A stretch of DNA of 64,000 nucleotides. It comes from UBA5069 sp963773745 (GTDB lineage: Bacteria; Chloroflexota; Anaerolineae; Caldilineales; Caldilineaceae). Shown in pieces: positions 44,138 to 53,802 of this stretch; positions within the stretch are counted from its first letter, which is position 1, and each line of letters starts with the position of its first letter. Both the position numbers and the translations under genes were made by a program. A model generated the notes under the pieces. It searched no databases and had not been told where the DNA came from. It saw only the letters and a program-made list of their open reading frames with translations. Location: the NCBI GenBank assembly GCA_963773745.1, contig CAVZCL010000005.1, positions 2,046,001-2,110,000 of the forward strand, written 5' to 3'.

Positions 44138-45535
44138 ATGCCAAAAGTCACAATGATTGGCGCCGGTAGCACCGTCTTCGCCAAGACCCTCATGGGCGAT
44201 ATCATGAGCTATCCTGAACTGGCGGAGTCGACTATCAGCCTCTATGACGTGAATCCCGAGCGGCTGGCAACCTCCGCCGTTGTGGCGCAGAACATTGCCG
44301 CTGTAACGGGCGCGCACCCGCAGATTGAAGCGACAACCGATCGCCGCAAGGCGCTCGAAGGCGCCGATTATGCCATTGCCATGATCCAGGTGGGCGGCTA
44401 CAAACCGGCCACCGTCACCGATTTCGAGATTCCCAAAAAGTACGGCCTGCGCCAGACGATTGCCGACACGCTGGGCATTGGCGGCATTATGCGCGGGCTG
44501 CGCACCGTGCCTGTGCTGCTCGACTACTGCCGCGAGATGGAAGATCTTTGCCCCGACGTCACCTTCCTCCAGTATGTCAACCCCATGGCAATCAACTGCT
44601 GGGCCATCAGCCGCGCCAGCACCATCAACACAGTCGGCCTTTGCCACAGCGTGCAGGGAACGGCCCAGCAACTGGCCGAAGACATCGGCGTGCCGATTGA
44701 GGAAATCAACTACCTCTGTGCGGGCATTAACCACATGGCCTTCTACCTGCGCTTCGAGCGCAAGCAGGGTGGCGTCACCGAGGACCTCTACCCACTCATT
44801 CGCCAGGTGGCGGCCGAAGGGCGCGTGCCCGACTGGAACCGCGTGCGCTACGAAATCCTCAAGCGCTTTGGCTACTCCGTCACCGAGAGCTCGGAGCACT
44901 TCGCCGAGTACACACCCTGGTTCATCAAGCGCGATCGTCCCGATCTCATTGAGGAATTCAACGTGCCGCTGGATGAGTACCTGCGCCGTTGCGAGGTGCA
45001 GATTACCGCATGGGACTTCATGCGCCGCAAGCTGGAAGAGCCGGCGCTCGATCTGACCGCTGAGTTTTCTGCTGCAATGGCCCAGGCAGGCGTGGCTTCC
45101 GAGCACATGCCCCTGGTGGTGAACAGTTTCGAGAACCTGAACAAGGTGGAGCGCAGCCACGAATATGGCTCGGGCATTATCCACAGCATGGAGACCGGAC
45201 AGCCGCGCGTCATTTACGGCAACGTGACGAACAACGGGCTGATTGACAACCTGCCCCAGGGCTGCTGCGTTGAGGTGCCCGTGCTTGTGGACAAGAACGG
45301 ACTACAGCCCACCAAGGTGGGCGCGCTGCCCATGCAGTTGGCCGCGATGATGCGCACCAACGTCAACGTGCAGGAACTGACCGTGGAGGCTGCGCTCACA
45401 GGCAAGCGCGACCATATCTACCACGCCGCCATGCTCGACCCTCACACCGCCGCCGAATTGGACCTGGATCAGATTGTGCATCTTGTGGATGACCTGATCG
45501 AAGCCCACGGGGATCTGCTGCCGCAATACACGTAG
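44138..45535 (+). CDS. melA: Alpha-galactosidase, glycoside hydrolase family 4
   Basis: 465 residues. N-terminal Rossmann motif KVTMIGAGSTVFAKTLMGDI binds NAD+; QYVNPMAINCWA, GLCHSVQGTAQQLA (metal Cys and following His) and CAGINHMAFYL are GH4 motifs, and VTESSEHFAEYTPWFIK plus GLIDNLPQGCCVEVPVLVD match E. coli MelA closely. Uses NAD+ and Mn2+ in an oxidation-elimination mechanism to cleave alpha-1,6-galactosides. No signal peptide, so it works on imported sugar. Confidence 0.95.
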   Translation: MPKVTMIGAGSTVFAKTLMGDIMSYPELAESTISLYDVNPERLATSAVVAQNIAAVTGAHPQIEATTDRRKALEGADYAIAMIQVGGYKPATVTDFEIPKKYGLRQTIADTLGIGGIMRGLRTVPVLLDYCREMEDLCPDVTFLQYVNPMAINCWAISRASTINTVGLCHSVQGTAQQLAEDIGVPIEEINYLCAGINHMAFYLRFERKQGGVTEDLYPLIRQVAAEGRVPDWNRVRYEILKRFGYSVTESSEHFAEYTPWFIKRDRPDLIEEFNVPLDEYLRRCEVQITAWDFMRRKLEEPALDLTAEFSAAMAQAGVASEHMPLVVNSFENLNKVERSHEYGSGIIHSMETGQPRVIYGNVTNNGLIDNLPQGCCVEVPVLVDKNGLQPTKVGALPMQLAAMMRTNVNVQELTVEAALTGKRDHIYHAAMLDPHTAAELDLDQIVHLVDDLIEAHGDLLPQYT

Positions 45536-45598
45536 CTTGCAGGTTGCAACCTGCAAGCAAACAATCGCGTCGTGAAACGCGCATTTTGGCATACGCGT

Positions 45599-45648
45599 AC
45601 GGGGCGGCTGCACCATGGTTGTGGTGCAGCCGCCCCGTTTTCTTTTCT
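45599..45648. terminator. Strong intrinsic terminator after melA
   Basis: A 17-bp perfect stem (45599-45615 with 45622-45638) and TTTTCTTTTC downstream. A shorter palindrome GCTTGCAGGTTGCAACCTGC precedes it at 45536. It ends the galactoside operon and faces the convergent small gene at 45664. Confidence 0.9.
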
Positions 45649-45663
45649 TGCTTGCCCGCGTTC

Positions 45664-45954
45664 TTACTTGCTCTTCTTGGTCGCCTTGGCCGGCTTCTCG
45701 GCCTTGGCCGACTTCTCAGCCTTGGCCGGCTTCTCAGACTTGCCGGCAGCATCAGCCGAAACAGCCTTCTTCAGCACGGGCAGCCCATTCTTGCTCTCGG
45801 CTACCTGGTAGCCGGCGGGGACGGCATCCATCGCGCCGTCCTTGACGTCTTTGGCGAAGAAATAAATCGTCTGCTTGGTGCCATTCTTGAGTGTTGTCTC
45901 GCGGCCATGCAGGTAGTAGGTGGTGCCCTTTGCATTCTGATAGTCAAATGCCAT
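45664..45954 (-). CDS. Small conserved protein with Lys/Ala/Pro tail
   Basis: 96 residues from ATG 45954, AAAGGAG about 11 bases upstream. Residues 1-65 form a compact domain with KGTTYYLHGRETTLKNGTKQ and IYFFAKDVKDGAMDAVPAGYQV, a layout I recall from short hypothetical proteins of Chloroflexota. Residues 70-96 are a repeated K/A/P/E tail (KPAKAEKSAKAEKPAKATKK) like the tails of histone H1-type or HU-like basic proteins, so nucleic-acid binding is possible. It has a dedicated promoter region with five CTCGAG sites. Confidence 0.75.
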   Translation of the reverse strand: MAFDYQNAKGTTYYLHGRETTLKNGTKQTIYFFAKDVKDGAMDAVPAGYQVAESKNGLPVLKKAVSADAAGKSEKPAKAEKSAKAEKPAKATKKSK

Positions 45955-46101
45955 GATTGTTTCGCTCCTTTTACGTAACTTCCGCTCGTGACTGCTGATG
46001 ATGTGCTGTGCTGCTGATGTACGGTGCTGCATCAATGCCGAACCGTGCGCGCCGTAATGACGGCGAGGTGCCCGCCGCATGGGCGATCTCAAGTGCCGTT
46101 T

Positions 46102-46122
46102 CACATGCAAACGATGCATGTG
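46102..46122. promoter_or_regulatory. Perfect 8-bp inverted repeat in the leader
   Basis: CACATGCA and TGCATGTG flank AACGA. It is within the predicted 5' leader of the small gene at 45664-45954, either a regulator site or an mRNA hairpin. Confidence 0.45.
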
Positions 46123-46129
46123 GGAATAA

Positions 46130-46257
46130 CTCGAGAACTCCTCTGGTAGATATAGCACGATCCCACTCGAGTGTCAACAGGTTGCTACTCGAGAGCGCAG
46201 CCCACAATGCAATGAATACCTGACGTTTGCCATACGCTCACTCGAGTGCGCCTCGAG
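46130..46257. promoter_or_regulatory. Cluster of five CTCGAG sites
   Basis: CTCGAG occurs at 46130, 46166, 46188, 46241 and 46252 (first base), two of them inside the 8-base palindrome ACTCGAGT. The second site lies in the spacer of the promoter at 46149-46177. Centre distances are 36, 22, 53 and 11 bases. This looks like a cooperative operator array. Confidence 0.6.
46149..46177 (-). promoter_or_regulatory. Sigma70 promoter of the small basic-tailed protein
   Basis: On the minus strand TTGACA (46177-46172), 17-base spacer containing CTCGAG, TATATC (46154-46149). Predicted start near 46142, leader of about 188 bases. Confidence 0.75.
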
Positions 46258-46428
46258 AAACGCGCTGCCAATTTGCAGAGATTGCAACAACGTCAGCGTA
46301 GCTGCGATTTCGGCCGCCGAAGGGCAGGAATGGCTCGCATCATCGAGTACGGCAGCTTCGGCAAGCGTGCTGTATGCCGACGCGCTTCATTGACCTCGAT
46401 GGGCCGTCGTTACGCACCACCCAACCCT
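46258..46428. other. Gap after the oxidoreductase gene
   Basis: A 34-codon rightward frame (46330-46434, MARIIEYGSFGK) is present but has no clear ribosome site and no known family. Nothing else is recognised. Confidence 0.35.
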
Positions 46429-47515
46429 CTATAGCGCCACCCAGCACTTCTCGCTGTGGCTTTGGCGCACAGCGTCCAGCGTGCGCTGGACAACGAGGCC
46501 GTCATAGAAGCTGGCCGCATCGGGCAGAGCCGTCTCGCCCATGGGCAGCGACGCCGCCAGCGTTTGCGCCAGGTAGAAGCTGCCAATCGCAAAGGGGTTG
46601 TCGGGCGGCAGTGCACTCAGGTCGGCAATCGGGTACTTGGAGCGCACGGGCTCCCACGCTGCGCCGGTCCCTTGCAGCCCGTGCTGATGCCAGAGCTTCT
46701 CGTGGTGGTCGAGCTTGAGCGCGCCTTCGGAGCCGACCACAAGGGTGTTGATGCCGAAGCCGCCCGGTGTGAGGCCGCTGGCCACGATAAGCCCCTGTAC
46801 GCCGTGGCTGAAGCGCACCAGCACATCGGCGTGGTCGTCGGCCGTCACCTGCTGCAGCGCACCGTTCTCATCCTTGCGTGTGTAGTGGCCCACCTGCAAC
46901 TGCCCCGCCACGCCATCAATGCGGCCAATGCACCAGCGCGCCAGGTCCAGCATGTGGCTGCCCACAGCGTTGAGCATGCCGCCGCCGCGTGCTGCGTCGG
47001 CCCACCAGCTCCACGGGCGCTCGGCGTCAAGGCGATCGGGCCCCAGCCGCTGAATCTCGATGCGAATGACGTTGCCAATTGTCCCGTCCTTGATCATCTG
47101 CCGCAGCTGCATGCGCAGCGGGTGAAAGCGCAGCTCGTGATCGATGATGGCGAGCTGTCCGGGGGCCGCCTGCGCGGCGGCGAACATCTCCTCGGCCTCA
47201 GCCACGTTGAGCGCCATTGGCTTCTCGCAGATCACATGCTTGCCCGCCTGAAGGGCCGCGATGGCGATCTCCTTGTGCGTGTCGGGCGGGGTAACGATGC
47301 TCACGACATCCACATTGGGTGAGGCAATCAGCTCCTGCCACGAGCCATAGACCTCGGGGATGTGGTGCGCATCCGCCACGCGCTGTGCATTCGCCAGCGT
47401 GCGCCGCGGCAATGGCCTGCGCAGCCAGGCCGCCCAGCGTGAACGCAGGAATCTGCACGCGATCGGTCCAGCCTGCGCCGATGTAGCCAACGCGTGGCGC
47501 TTGATCTTCGAGCAT
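46429..47515 (-). CDS. Gfo/Idh/MocA-family oxidoreductase, one frameshift
   Basis: About 360 residues after repair. From ATG 47515 the frame gives RVGYIGAGWTDRVQIPAF, the NAD(P)-binding motif, and breaks near 47405 in GCCGCGGCGC; the other frame goes on with NAQRVADAHHIPEVYGSWQEL, VSIVTPPDTHKEIAIAAL, GKHVICEKPMAL (catalytic Lys) and GGGMLNAVGSHMLDLARW. Typical dehydrogenase of sugars or inositols; substrate unknown. No sugar operon is directly attached. Break is likely a consensus error. Confidence 0.82.
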
Positions 47516-47702
47516 GATGCTCCTCCTCTTCTGCTTTGTGCTGATGGTTGGACGCGGGCGCAGCGAAGCGGCTGCGCCCAGCGCGTATGTGGCTGTTGCG
47601 TAGCAAACGCGTGTGCGCTTGCGGCGGAAGTGCGCTGACGGTGCGGCTAACGGTCCGGCCGAAAATTGCGGCGCTGCACGCGCGTGGCAGCGTCTGCATC
47701 GG

Positions 47703-48947
47703 TCATGCGAGTGGTGTTTGCGGGTTCACTTCAGTGTACAGGGCTTCGAGCTTGCGCACAATGGGCGACCAGCCCGAATTCTCTTCCACGAAGCGGCGCG
47801 CGTTGGCGGCCAGGTGGTCGCGCAACGGCTCATTCTGCGGCGCAAGCAGCTTGAGCACCGCATCGGCAAAGGCGCGCGGGTCGTCGGCCAGGAGCATTTC
47901 GCTGCCGTCGCGCACCCCCAACCCTTCAACGCCAAGGCGCGTGCTCACAATTGGTTTGCCCGCGGCCATGGCCTCCAGCGCCTTGAAGCGCGTGCCGCCC
48001 CCCACGCGCAACGGAATGACGTAGACTGCCGCGTCGCGAATCAGTGGGCGCACGTCATCCACGGCCCCCGTGAGTGTAACCGCAGGGTTGCTGCGCAGGG
48101 CATCCAGGCGCGGGTGCGGGTTGCGCCCCACAATCAGGAAGTGCGCCTCGGCCGCCTGCCGGCGAATCAGCGGCAGGACCTTGTCGGCGAACCAGAGCAC
48201 CGCATCAATGTTGGGGCGGTAGTCCATTTTGCCGGTGAAGACGAGTGTGCGCAGCGCGCGACTCCCGGACGGGGGGTTTTGTGCAGGGGCCGGCGCATAC
48301 GCCTCGAGATCAATGCCATTTGAGACGACGCGAATGCGCGCATGGGGAGCCACAACGCGCAGCGCGTCGGCGTCGGCCTGGCTGACGGCAGCAACGCCAG
48401 CGGCGCGGTCGCAGAGCCACGCCTCATAGCGGCGCAGCTTCCGCCACTGCACCAGGCTGTAGGCGGCGGCGGGCCAGCGCGCAGGGCTGCGCAGGTCCGT
48501 CTGCGCGTTGCGCTGCTGCATGAGGTACTCGCAGTTGTGATCATCAAAGACAAATACCGCGCGGCCGTCGGCGCTCGCCACAAGGCCGTAGTGCGCCATC
48601 TCAATGCCTTCGGCCTGCACAATGTCATAATCGCCTGAGGCGGCAAAGGCGCGCACCAGCGTCGTCATGGCCGGGTCGGCCAGCCGCAGCGCCATATCGG
48701 GCTGCCCGCTCAGCAGCGTATCGCGCAGGCGTGCGCGCGTGGCGCGCTGCGGCTGAGGCAGCGCCGCCACACGCCTGCAGAGTGTATGCAGCGGGTTGTC
48801 GCCATCCAGCGTTTCGTCGGCTGCGAGAAAGGTGAGCAGGTCCACCGTGTGGCGGCTTGCGAGTTGCTCTATCAGGTTGAAATTGCGGATTGCGGTCCCC
48901 TGGCGGGGCGGCCAAGGCAACTGCGGCGTCAGCAGCAGCAGCTTCAT
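47703..48947 (-). CDS. Glycosyltransferase, GT4 family
   Basis: 414 residues. N-terminal LLLLTPQLPWPPRQGTAIRNFNLIEQLA, typical of sugar transferases of the PEP-CTERM/EpsH type; FDDHNCEYLMQQR; C-terminal nucleotide-sugar domain with TLVFTGKMDYRPNIDAVLWF, VYVIPLRVGGGTRFKALEAMAAGKPIVSTRLGVEGL. The ATG overlaps the stop of the other GT gene by four bases. Likely acts in surface polysaccharide or lipid glycosylation. Confidence 0.9.
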   Translation of the reverse strand: MKLLLLTPQLPWPPRQGTAIRNFNLIEQLASRHTVDLLTFLAADETLDGDNPLHTLCRRVAALPQPQRATRARLRDTLLSGQPDMALRLADPAMTTLVRAFAASGDYDIVQAEGIEMAHYGLVASADGRAVFVFDDHNCEYLMQQRNAQTDLRSPARWPAAAYSLVQWRKLRRYEAWLCDRAAGVAAVSQADADALRVVAPHARIRVVSNGIDLEAYAPAPAQNPPSGSRALRTLVFTGKMDYRPNIDAVLWFADKVLPLIRRQAAEAHFLIVGRNPHPRLDALRSNPAVTLTGAVDDVRPLIRDAAVYVIPLRVGGGTRFKALEAMAAGKPIVSTRLGVEGLGVRDGSEMLLADDPRAFADAVLKLLAPQNEPLRDHLAANARRFVEENSGWSPIVRKLEALYTEVNPQTPLA

Positions 48948-50176
48948 GATTCTTCGGGGGTTGTCACAAGGCCGGCAGCAGAGCGGGCGCGCTGCTCAAT
49001 CACCTTGTGATAGACCTCCAGCGTTTCGACGGCGGCGCGCGACCAGCTAAAGCAGCGCGCCCGCTGGAAGCCCTTTTCGCGCATTTCGGCATGGAGCGCG
49101 TTGTCGGTGAGCAGCCGGTTCATGGCGACCGCAATCTCTTCATGGTCCTTGGGGTCCACCAGCAGCGCGGCGTCCTGCACCACCTCGGGCAGGCTGCTCA
49201 CGTTGCCCACAATCGTCGGCGTGCCGCAGGCCATGGCCTCGAGCGGCGGCAGGCCGAAGCCCTCATAGTAGGCCGGATGAACGTTGCAGCGCGCCCCCAC
49301 ATAGAGCTTGTGCAGCGATTCATCGCTGACGCGGCCCAGAAAGCGTACAGCGTCCTTCAGCCCCAGCTCGCTGACGGTGGCGGTCACCTCATCGTAGAGC
49401 CAGCCCGTGCCGCCCGCCAGCGCCAGCACGGTGTCGGTAATGCCATAGTTCTTGCGCAGGATGCTGAATGCGCGCAAAAGGCCGGTGATGTTCTTGCGCG
49501 GCTCAATTGTACCCACACAAAGAATGTAGCTCTCCGGCAGGCCGAATTCTTCGCGCACTGCGGCGCGCGTCTCTGCAATCGGCAACGGGGTGAATCTCGC
49601 TGCCGCCGCTTCGTAGATGACGTTGATCTTGCTGCGCGGCACACCCAGCATGGCCACAAGGTCTTTCATCGTGCTCTCGCTGGGCACAATGATGGCGTCC
49701 GCCACCCGCACGGCGCGGTCGATTTGGCCGTAGAATGCGGCGCTCTTCGACGTCAGGAAGTGGGGATAGTGGAGAAAGGCCAGGTCATGAACGGTGATGA
49801 CCGCAGGCACGCGTGTATACAGCGGCTGGATGAAGTCGGTGCTGTGGACAAGGTCCAGCTTGTAGCGCATCAACTCCAGCGGCAGCATGTACTGCTCCAG
49901 GCGCGTGTGCACAGGTGCAAAGAGGGTGGCGCGCCGAAAATTGCACCGATCCATTATGGGTTCGGGCTGCTTGCGATGCTGGAAGATTATGAACTCGTCG
50001 TTGAGATTCAGATCTGCGAAGGCCTGGAGCAAATGCCAGGTATAGTTGCTTATGCCGGCCTTCTGATGATGCATCAGGCGGGCGTCGACGCCAATGCGCA
50101 TTCGCCGTCTCGAATCGGGGTAGCTGGCAACGCCTTGCAGAAAGCGCGTCACCGACTGCGTTACGGATTGAGCCAT
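48944..50176 (-). CDS. Glycosyltransferase, GT4 family
   Basis: About 410 residues from ATG 50176, or 385 from ATG 50101 where MRIGVDARLMHHQKAGISNYTWHLL begins as in most relatives. TVHDLAFLHYP, VPSESTMKDLVAMLGVP, YILCVGTIEPRKNITGLLRAFSIL and HPAYYEGFGLPPLEAMACGTPTIV are the motifs of mannosyltransferase-like GT4 enzymes. Translationally coupled to the next GT gene. The gene diverges from the coiled-coil gene at 50470. Confidence 0.9.
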   Translation of the reverse strand: MAQSVTQSVTRFLQGVASYPDSRRRMRIGVDARLMHHQKAGISNYTWHLLQAFADLNLNDEFIIFQHRKQPEPIMDRCNFRRATLFAPVHTRLEQYMLPLELMRYKLDLVHSTDFIQPLYTRVPAVITVHDLAFLHYPHFLTSKSAAFYGQIDRAVRVADAIIVPSESTMKDLVAMLGVPRSKINVIYEAAAARFTPLPIAETRAAVREEFGLPESYILCVGTIEPRKNITGLLRAFSILRKNYGITDTVLALAGGTGWLYDEVTATVSELGLKDAVRFLGRVSDESLHKLYVGARCNVHPAYYEGFGLPPLEAMACGTPTIVGNVSSLPEVVQDAALLVDPKDHEEIAVAMNRLLTDNALHAEMREKGFQRARCFSWSRAAVETLEVYHKVIEQRARSAAGLVTTPEES

Positions 50177-50311
50177 TGTACCGATGGCGCGACGGACGGT
50201 CAAGCTCGCGCAGAGCAAGTCAGCAATAGACTCCCAGCAATGGGCTCCTAACAACAGGGCGTTGTTGGTGGCTGCACGGTTAGTCCTTCGCACATTCCAC
50301 TCTCCAAATGG

Positions 50312-50317
50312 TATAAT
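50312..50317 (+). promoter_or_regulatory. TATAAT -10 box, probable promoter of the coiled-coil gene
   Basis: Perfect TATAAT; only a poor -35 (TTCGCA at 50287, 19-base spacer). The ATG is about 150 bases downstream. Confidence 0.45.
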
Positions 50318-50469
50318 CGGCGCGATGGTTCCACGCTGCCTGCCCTGCACGCAGCAGCACATTCACCCTTGCGGCGCGTTGACGCCCGCACACAGGATGA
50401 TTCTCTACACAGACTTGGCAAGACGCATACGGCACGAGCGGCCAGGTGAAGCACTCAAGGTGAGCAGTC

Positions 50470-51789
50470 ATGGACATTGCACAACTCGCGCAAATGGTGA
50501 ACTGGCTGGACGAGGAGCACCGCCGCGACCGCGCCGAAATTGCGCGTTTGCAGCAGCGCCTCGAGAGCCAGTCGGCAGACAATATTGAAATGGCGCGCCG
50601 CATTCAGGAGCTGGAAGGACGGCTGGCGCAGACGCAGGCAGGCCTTTCCCGCTTCGCGCAGATTGAAACCGCCATCAGCAACACCAAAACTGAACTGACC
50701 GCGCTGGTGGACCGAGATTCCGAAGCGCGCAGCGCGCTGCAGCGCGAGGTTGAGCGCTCTCGCATGGCGGACCGCGAGGTGATGAGCCGCGAAGTGAGCG
50801 AGGTGCGGCGCGAGCTGCCCCGCCTGGCACGTCTGGAGGAATCCATCGAAGTGCGCGCCGTGGAAGACGTGCGCCTCTCCGAACTCATTATGGGCGTGCG
50901 CAACCAGGTGGGCGGCCTCGCCAAGGAAATCGAGGAGCGCACCCGCCAGATTCCTTTCCTTTCGGAGCAGCGCACAAGCGACACCAAACGCATTGCGCAA
51001 CTGCAGCAGGAGACGGTGGAGCTCTTCAAGCGCACGGAGGCGCTGGGCGGCCGGCTGCCCGTGCTTGAGGAGACCATCCGCAAGGGGCTGGGCGGCGTGG
51101 AAAAGTGGCCCGCGCTCATTGCGCAGCAGCGCGAAGAGATGACGGCCTTCATGGAAAAGGTGCGCGTCACGCTCGTCGACCGTGAACAGATTATCAGCCG
51201 CTGGCAGGAGCAGCTGACCGAGCAGAAGACAATCGTCCAGCAGAGCAGCGAGCGCGTGCAAACCTATGCCCAGCAGATCGAGATCAGCCGCCGCGCCGTG
51301 GCCGAGATGCAGGACTTCAAGGACATGGTGCTGCGCGAGCAGAGCCAGGTGCAGGAGTTGCAGCGTCTGGCCGAAGAGCGCATTCGCCGCGAAATGGACG
51401 AGTTCCGCGAGGATTACGAGAAGAAGCGGCGCAAGGCCGAACTGCGCCAGGAGCATCTCTGGTCGGAGCAGGACAAGGCCAACCGCGAGCTGACCGAGCG
51501 CTTCCCCACGATGACGCACGACCTCAAGGTGCATGAGGCAATGCTCGAGCACATCTGGAAGCTGCAGGAGAGCTACAGCAGCTACTTCCTCACCAACGCA
51601 CAGGCGTGGCTGGAGGGGATGCAGAAATCGGTGCGCGAGCGCAACGACAAGCTCAAGAGCATGGAGGAAGAGTGGCAGCGCCAGCGGCGCAACACCGAAC
51701 TCTTCGCCACACAAACGGCGGCACGGCGCACGCCCGGCATTATGACGGGCGAACCGCCGGCGCCCAATGGCCCCAACGGCAAGTCCTGA
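50470..51789 (+). CDS. Long coiled-coil protein of unknown function
   Basis: 439 residues with no signal peptide or membrane segment. Heptad-rich, highly charged helices run from about 20 to 400 (EEHRRDRAEIARLQQRLESQ, then EMQDFKDMVLREQSQVQELQ), with a short non-helical tail (RTPGIMTGEPPAPNGPNGK). RLPVLEETIRKGLGGVEKWPALIAQQ interrupts the heptads. It could be a cytoskeletal or scaffold protein; no family recognised. It is followed by a hairpin terminator and selB. Confidence 0.82.
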   Translation: MDIAQLAQMVNWLDEEHRRDRAEIARLQQRLESQSADNIEMARRIQELEGRLAQTQAGLSRFAQIETAISNTKTELTALVDRDSEARSALQREVERSRMADREVMSREVSEVRRELPRLARLEESIEVRAVEDVRLSELIMGVRNQVGGLAKEIEERTRQIPFLSEQRTSDTKRIAQLQQETVELFKRTEALGGRLPVLEETIRKGLGGVEKWPALIAQQREEMTAFMEKVRVTLVDREQIISRWQEQLTEQKTIVQQSSERVQTYAQQIEISRRAVAEMQDFKDMVLREQSQVQELQRLAEERIRREMDEFREDYEKKRRKAELRQEHLWSEQDKANRELTERFPTMTHDLKVHEAMLEHIWKLQESYSSYFLTNAQAWLEGMQKSVRERNDKLKSMEEEWQRQRRNTELFATQTAARRTPGIMTGEPPAPNGPNGKS

Positions 51790-51800
51790 TCTCCCATGCG

Positions 51801-51840
51801 GCGGGTTGCTGCGCACGCTGTAGCGCAGCAACCCGCCTTT
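51801..51840 (+). terminator. Intrinsic terminator after the coiled-coil gene
   Basis: 14-bp stem (51801-51814 with 51823-51836) around ACGCTGTA, followed by CTTT. It ends 10 bases before the first readable codon of selB. Confidence 0.75.
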
Positions 51841-51850
51841 CCCTGGATCC

Positions 51851-53802
51851 ATCCGCGTCATCGGCACGGCAGGCCACGTTGACCACGGCAAGTCCACCCT
51901 GGTGCGTGCGCTGAGCGGGATTGACCCCGACAGACTCAAAGAAGAAAAGCAGCCGCGGCATGACGATCGATCTGGGCTTTGCCTGGATGGAGTTGCCGGC
52001 CGCGCATGTTGACGCGCCGGATGCCGGCGGCCAGGAAGAGCGTACGCCCGAAACCGTCGGCATTGTCGACGTGCCCGGCCATCTCGACTTCATCAAGAAC
52101 ATGCTCGCCGGCGTAGGCGGTATCGACCTCGTGCTGCTCGTCATCGCTGCCGACGAAGGCGTGATGCCCCAGACGCGCGAGCACCTCGCCATCATTGACC
52201 TGCTTAACGTGCCTGCGGGGCTGGTCGTCCTCACCAAGGTGGATTTGGTGGATGACCCCCTATGGCTCGACCTTGTGGAGCTTGACGTGGCCGAACTGGT
52301 CGAGGGGACGCGCCTTGCAGGCGCGCCGATTGTGCGCGTGAGTGCAGCTGCCGGGCTTGGTCTGGAGGAATTGCGCAGTGAGGTGGCGGCGCAGTTGGCG
52401 CATTTGCCCGCACGGCGCGACCGCGCACGCCCGCGCCTGGGGGTGGACCGCGCCTTCTCTCTCAGCGGCTTCGGCACAATCGTAACCGGGACGCTGCTCG
52501 ATGGCGCGCTGGCCGTGGGCGACGCCGTAGAGCTGCTGCCGCAGGGGCTCCCGGCGCGCGTGCGCGGCCTGCAAACGCACAAGCAGGCCGTGGCCAGCGG
52601 CCGCCCGGGCAGCCGCCTGGCAATCAACCTGGGTGGTGTGGATGCAGACGAGGTGCATCGCGGTGATGTTGTCGCCCTGCCGGGCACCCTGCAGCCCACA
52701 TTGCTGCTCGACGCGCAGGTGCGCCTGCTGCCGGATGCGCACGCTGCGCTCAAGCACAACGCAGCGGTTGATTTCTTCACTGGGGCCAGCGAGATCCCGG
52801 CGCGGGCGCGCGTGCTCGGCGCAGACGCAATTGAGCCCGGGACGACGGGATGGCTGCAGTTGCGCCTGCAGCGGCCGGCCGTGGTCGTCGCCGGTGATCA
52901 CTTCATCCTGCGCACGCCGTCGCCCAGCGCGACGATTGGCGGCGGGGTTGTGCTCAATGCACAGCCCGGGCGCCGCTGGCGGCGACACGATGCCGCCGTG
53001 CTCAAGCGCCTCGCTGCACTGGCGCGCGGCGCACCCGACGAACTGTTGCTGGATGCGCTTGTTCGTGCACCCCTGATCACCGCCAGGGAACTCACTGGAG
53101 CGCACTGGCCTCGCGAGCGAGGCGGCCGACGACGCGCTGGCGCAGCTGGCGGCGCAGGGTGCGCTGCTGCGCCTGCCGGCGGGCGGCGAAGAAGTGCTGC
53201 TGGCGCTCGATACGTGGCGCAAGCTGGCCGACGCGCTGACTGCCATGCTTGCTCTCTTTCACGCGCAGAATCCACTGCGCGCAGGCATGCCACGCGGCGA
53301 GGTGCGCAGCCGTCTGCAGGCGGTCGCGGGCAGCCAGTCACTCTCGCCACGGCTGCTGAATGCCGTGCTGGCCCAGGCCGCCGCCGCAGCCATTGCCGAA
53401 GGGAGCGATGCGTTGGTCTGGCGTGTGGGCTTTACGCCGACGCTGACTGCGGTGCAGGCGCAGGCTGTGGAGCGCACATTGGCCGCCTTTGCTGCCGCGC
53501 CCGCTGCACCGCCCAACATGGGCGACGCACTGGCGCTCCTGGGCGGCGATGCGCCCCTGCTTGAGATGTTGCTCGAGCAACGCCAGCTTGTGCGGCTGGG
53601 GGGCGATGTGCTTTTCCGGCCCGAGGATGTGGACAATCTGCACGCGCAGGTGCGCGCCCATCTGGAGGCGCACGCAACAATCACCATGGCAGAGGCACGC
53701 GACGTGCTGGGCACCAGCCGCAAGTATGTGCAGGCGCTGCTCGAAGAGATGGACGCGCGCCGCATTACGCGGCGCGAAGGTGACCTGCGGGTGCTGCGAT
53801 GA
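51851..53802 (+). CDS. selB: Selenocysteine-specific elongation factor SelB, frame-broken
   Basis: About 645 residues after repair. The first frame gives IRVIGTAGHVDHGKSTLVRALSG (P-loop) and LKEEK, breaks near 51950, resumes with RGMTIDLGFAWMEL, VDVPGHLDFIKNMLAG, TKVDLVDDP, then GTIVTGTLLDGAL, and breaks again near 53098; the last frame supplies winged-helix modules ending with DVLGTSRKYVQALLEEMDARRITRREGDLRVL. It is a GTPase that brings Sec-tRNA to UGA codons with a SECIS hairpin. No ATG, GTG or TTG is in frame between the upstream stop at 51821 and the P-loop, so a third error is likely there. No selC, selA or selD was seen here. Confidence 0.85.

Noticed and set aside
42355..44205. A 616-codon open frame on the minus strand
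   Set aside because: Antisense to the galactoside-binding protein; its Gly/Ser-rich part mirrors the Ala/Pro linker codons.
45536..45560. GCAGGTTGCAACCTGC as a separate operator
   Set aside because: It lies right after the melA stop and before a strong terminator, so it is more simply part of the transcript end.
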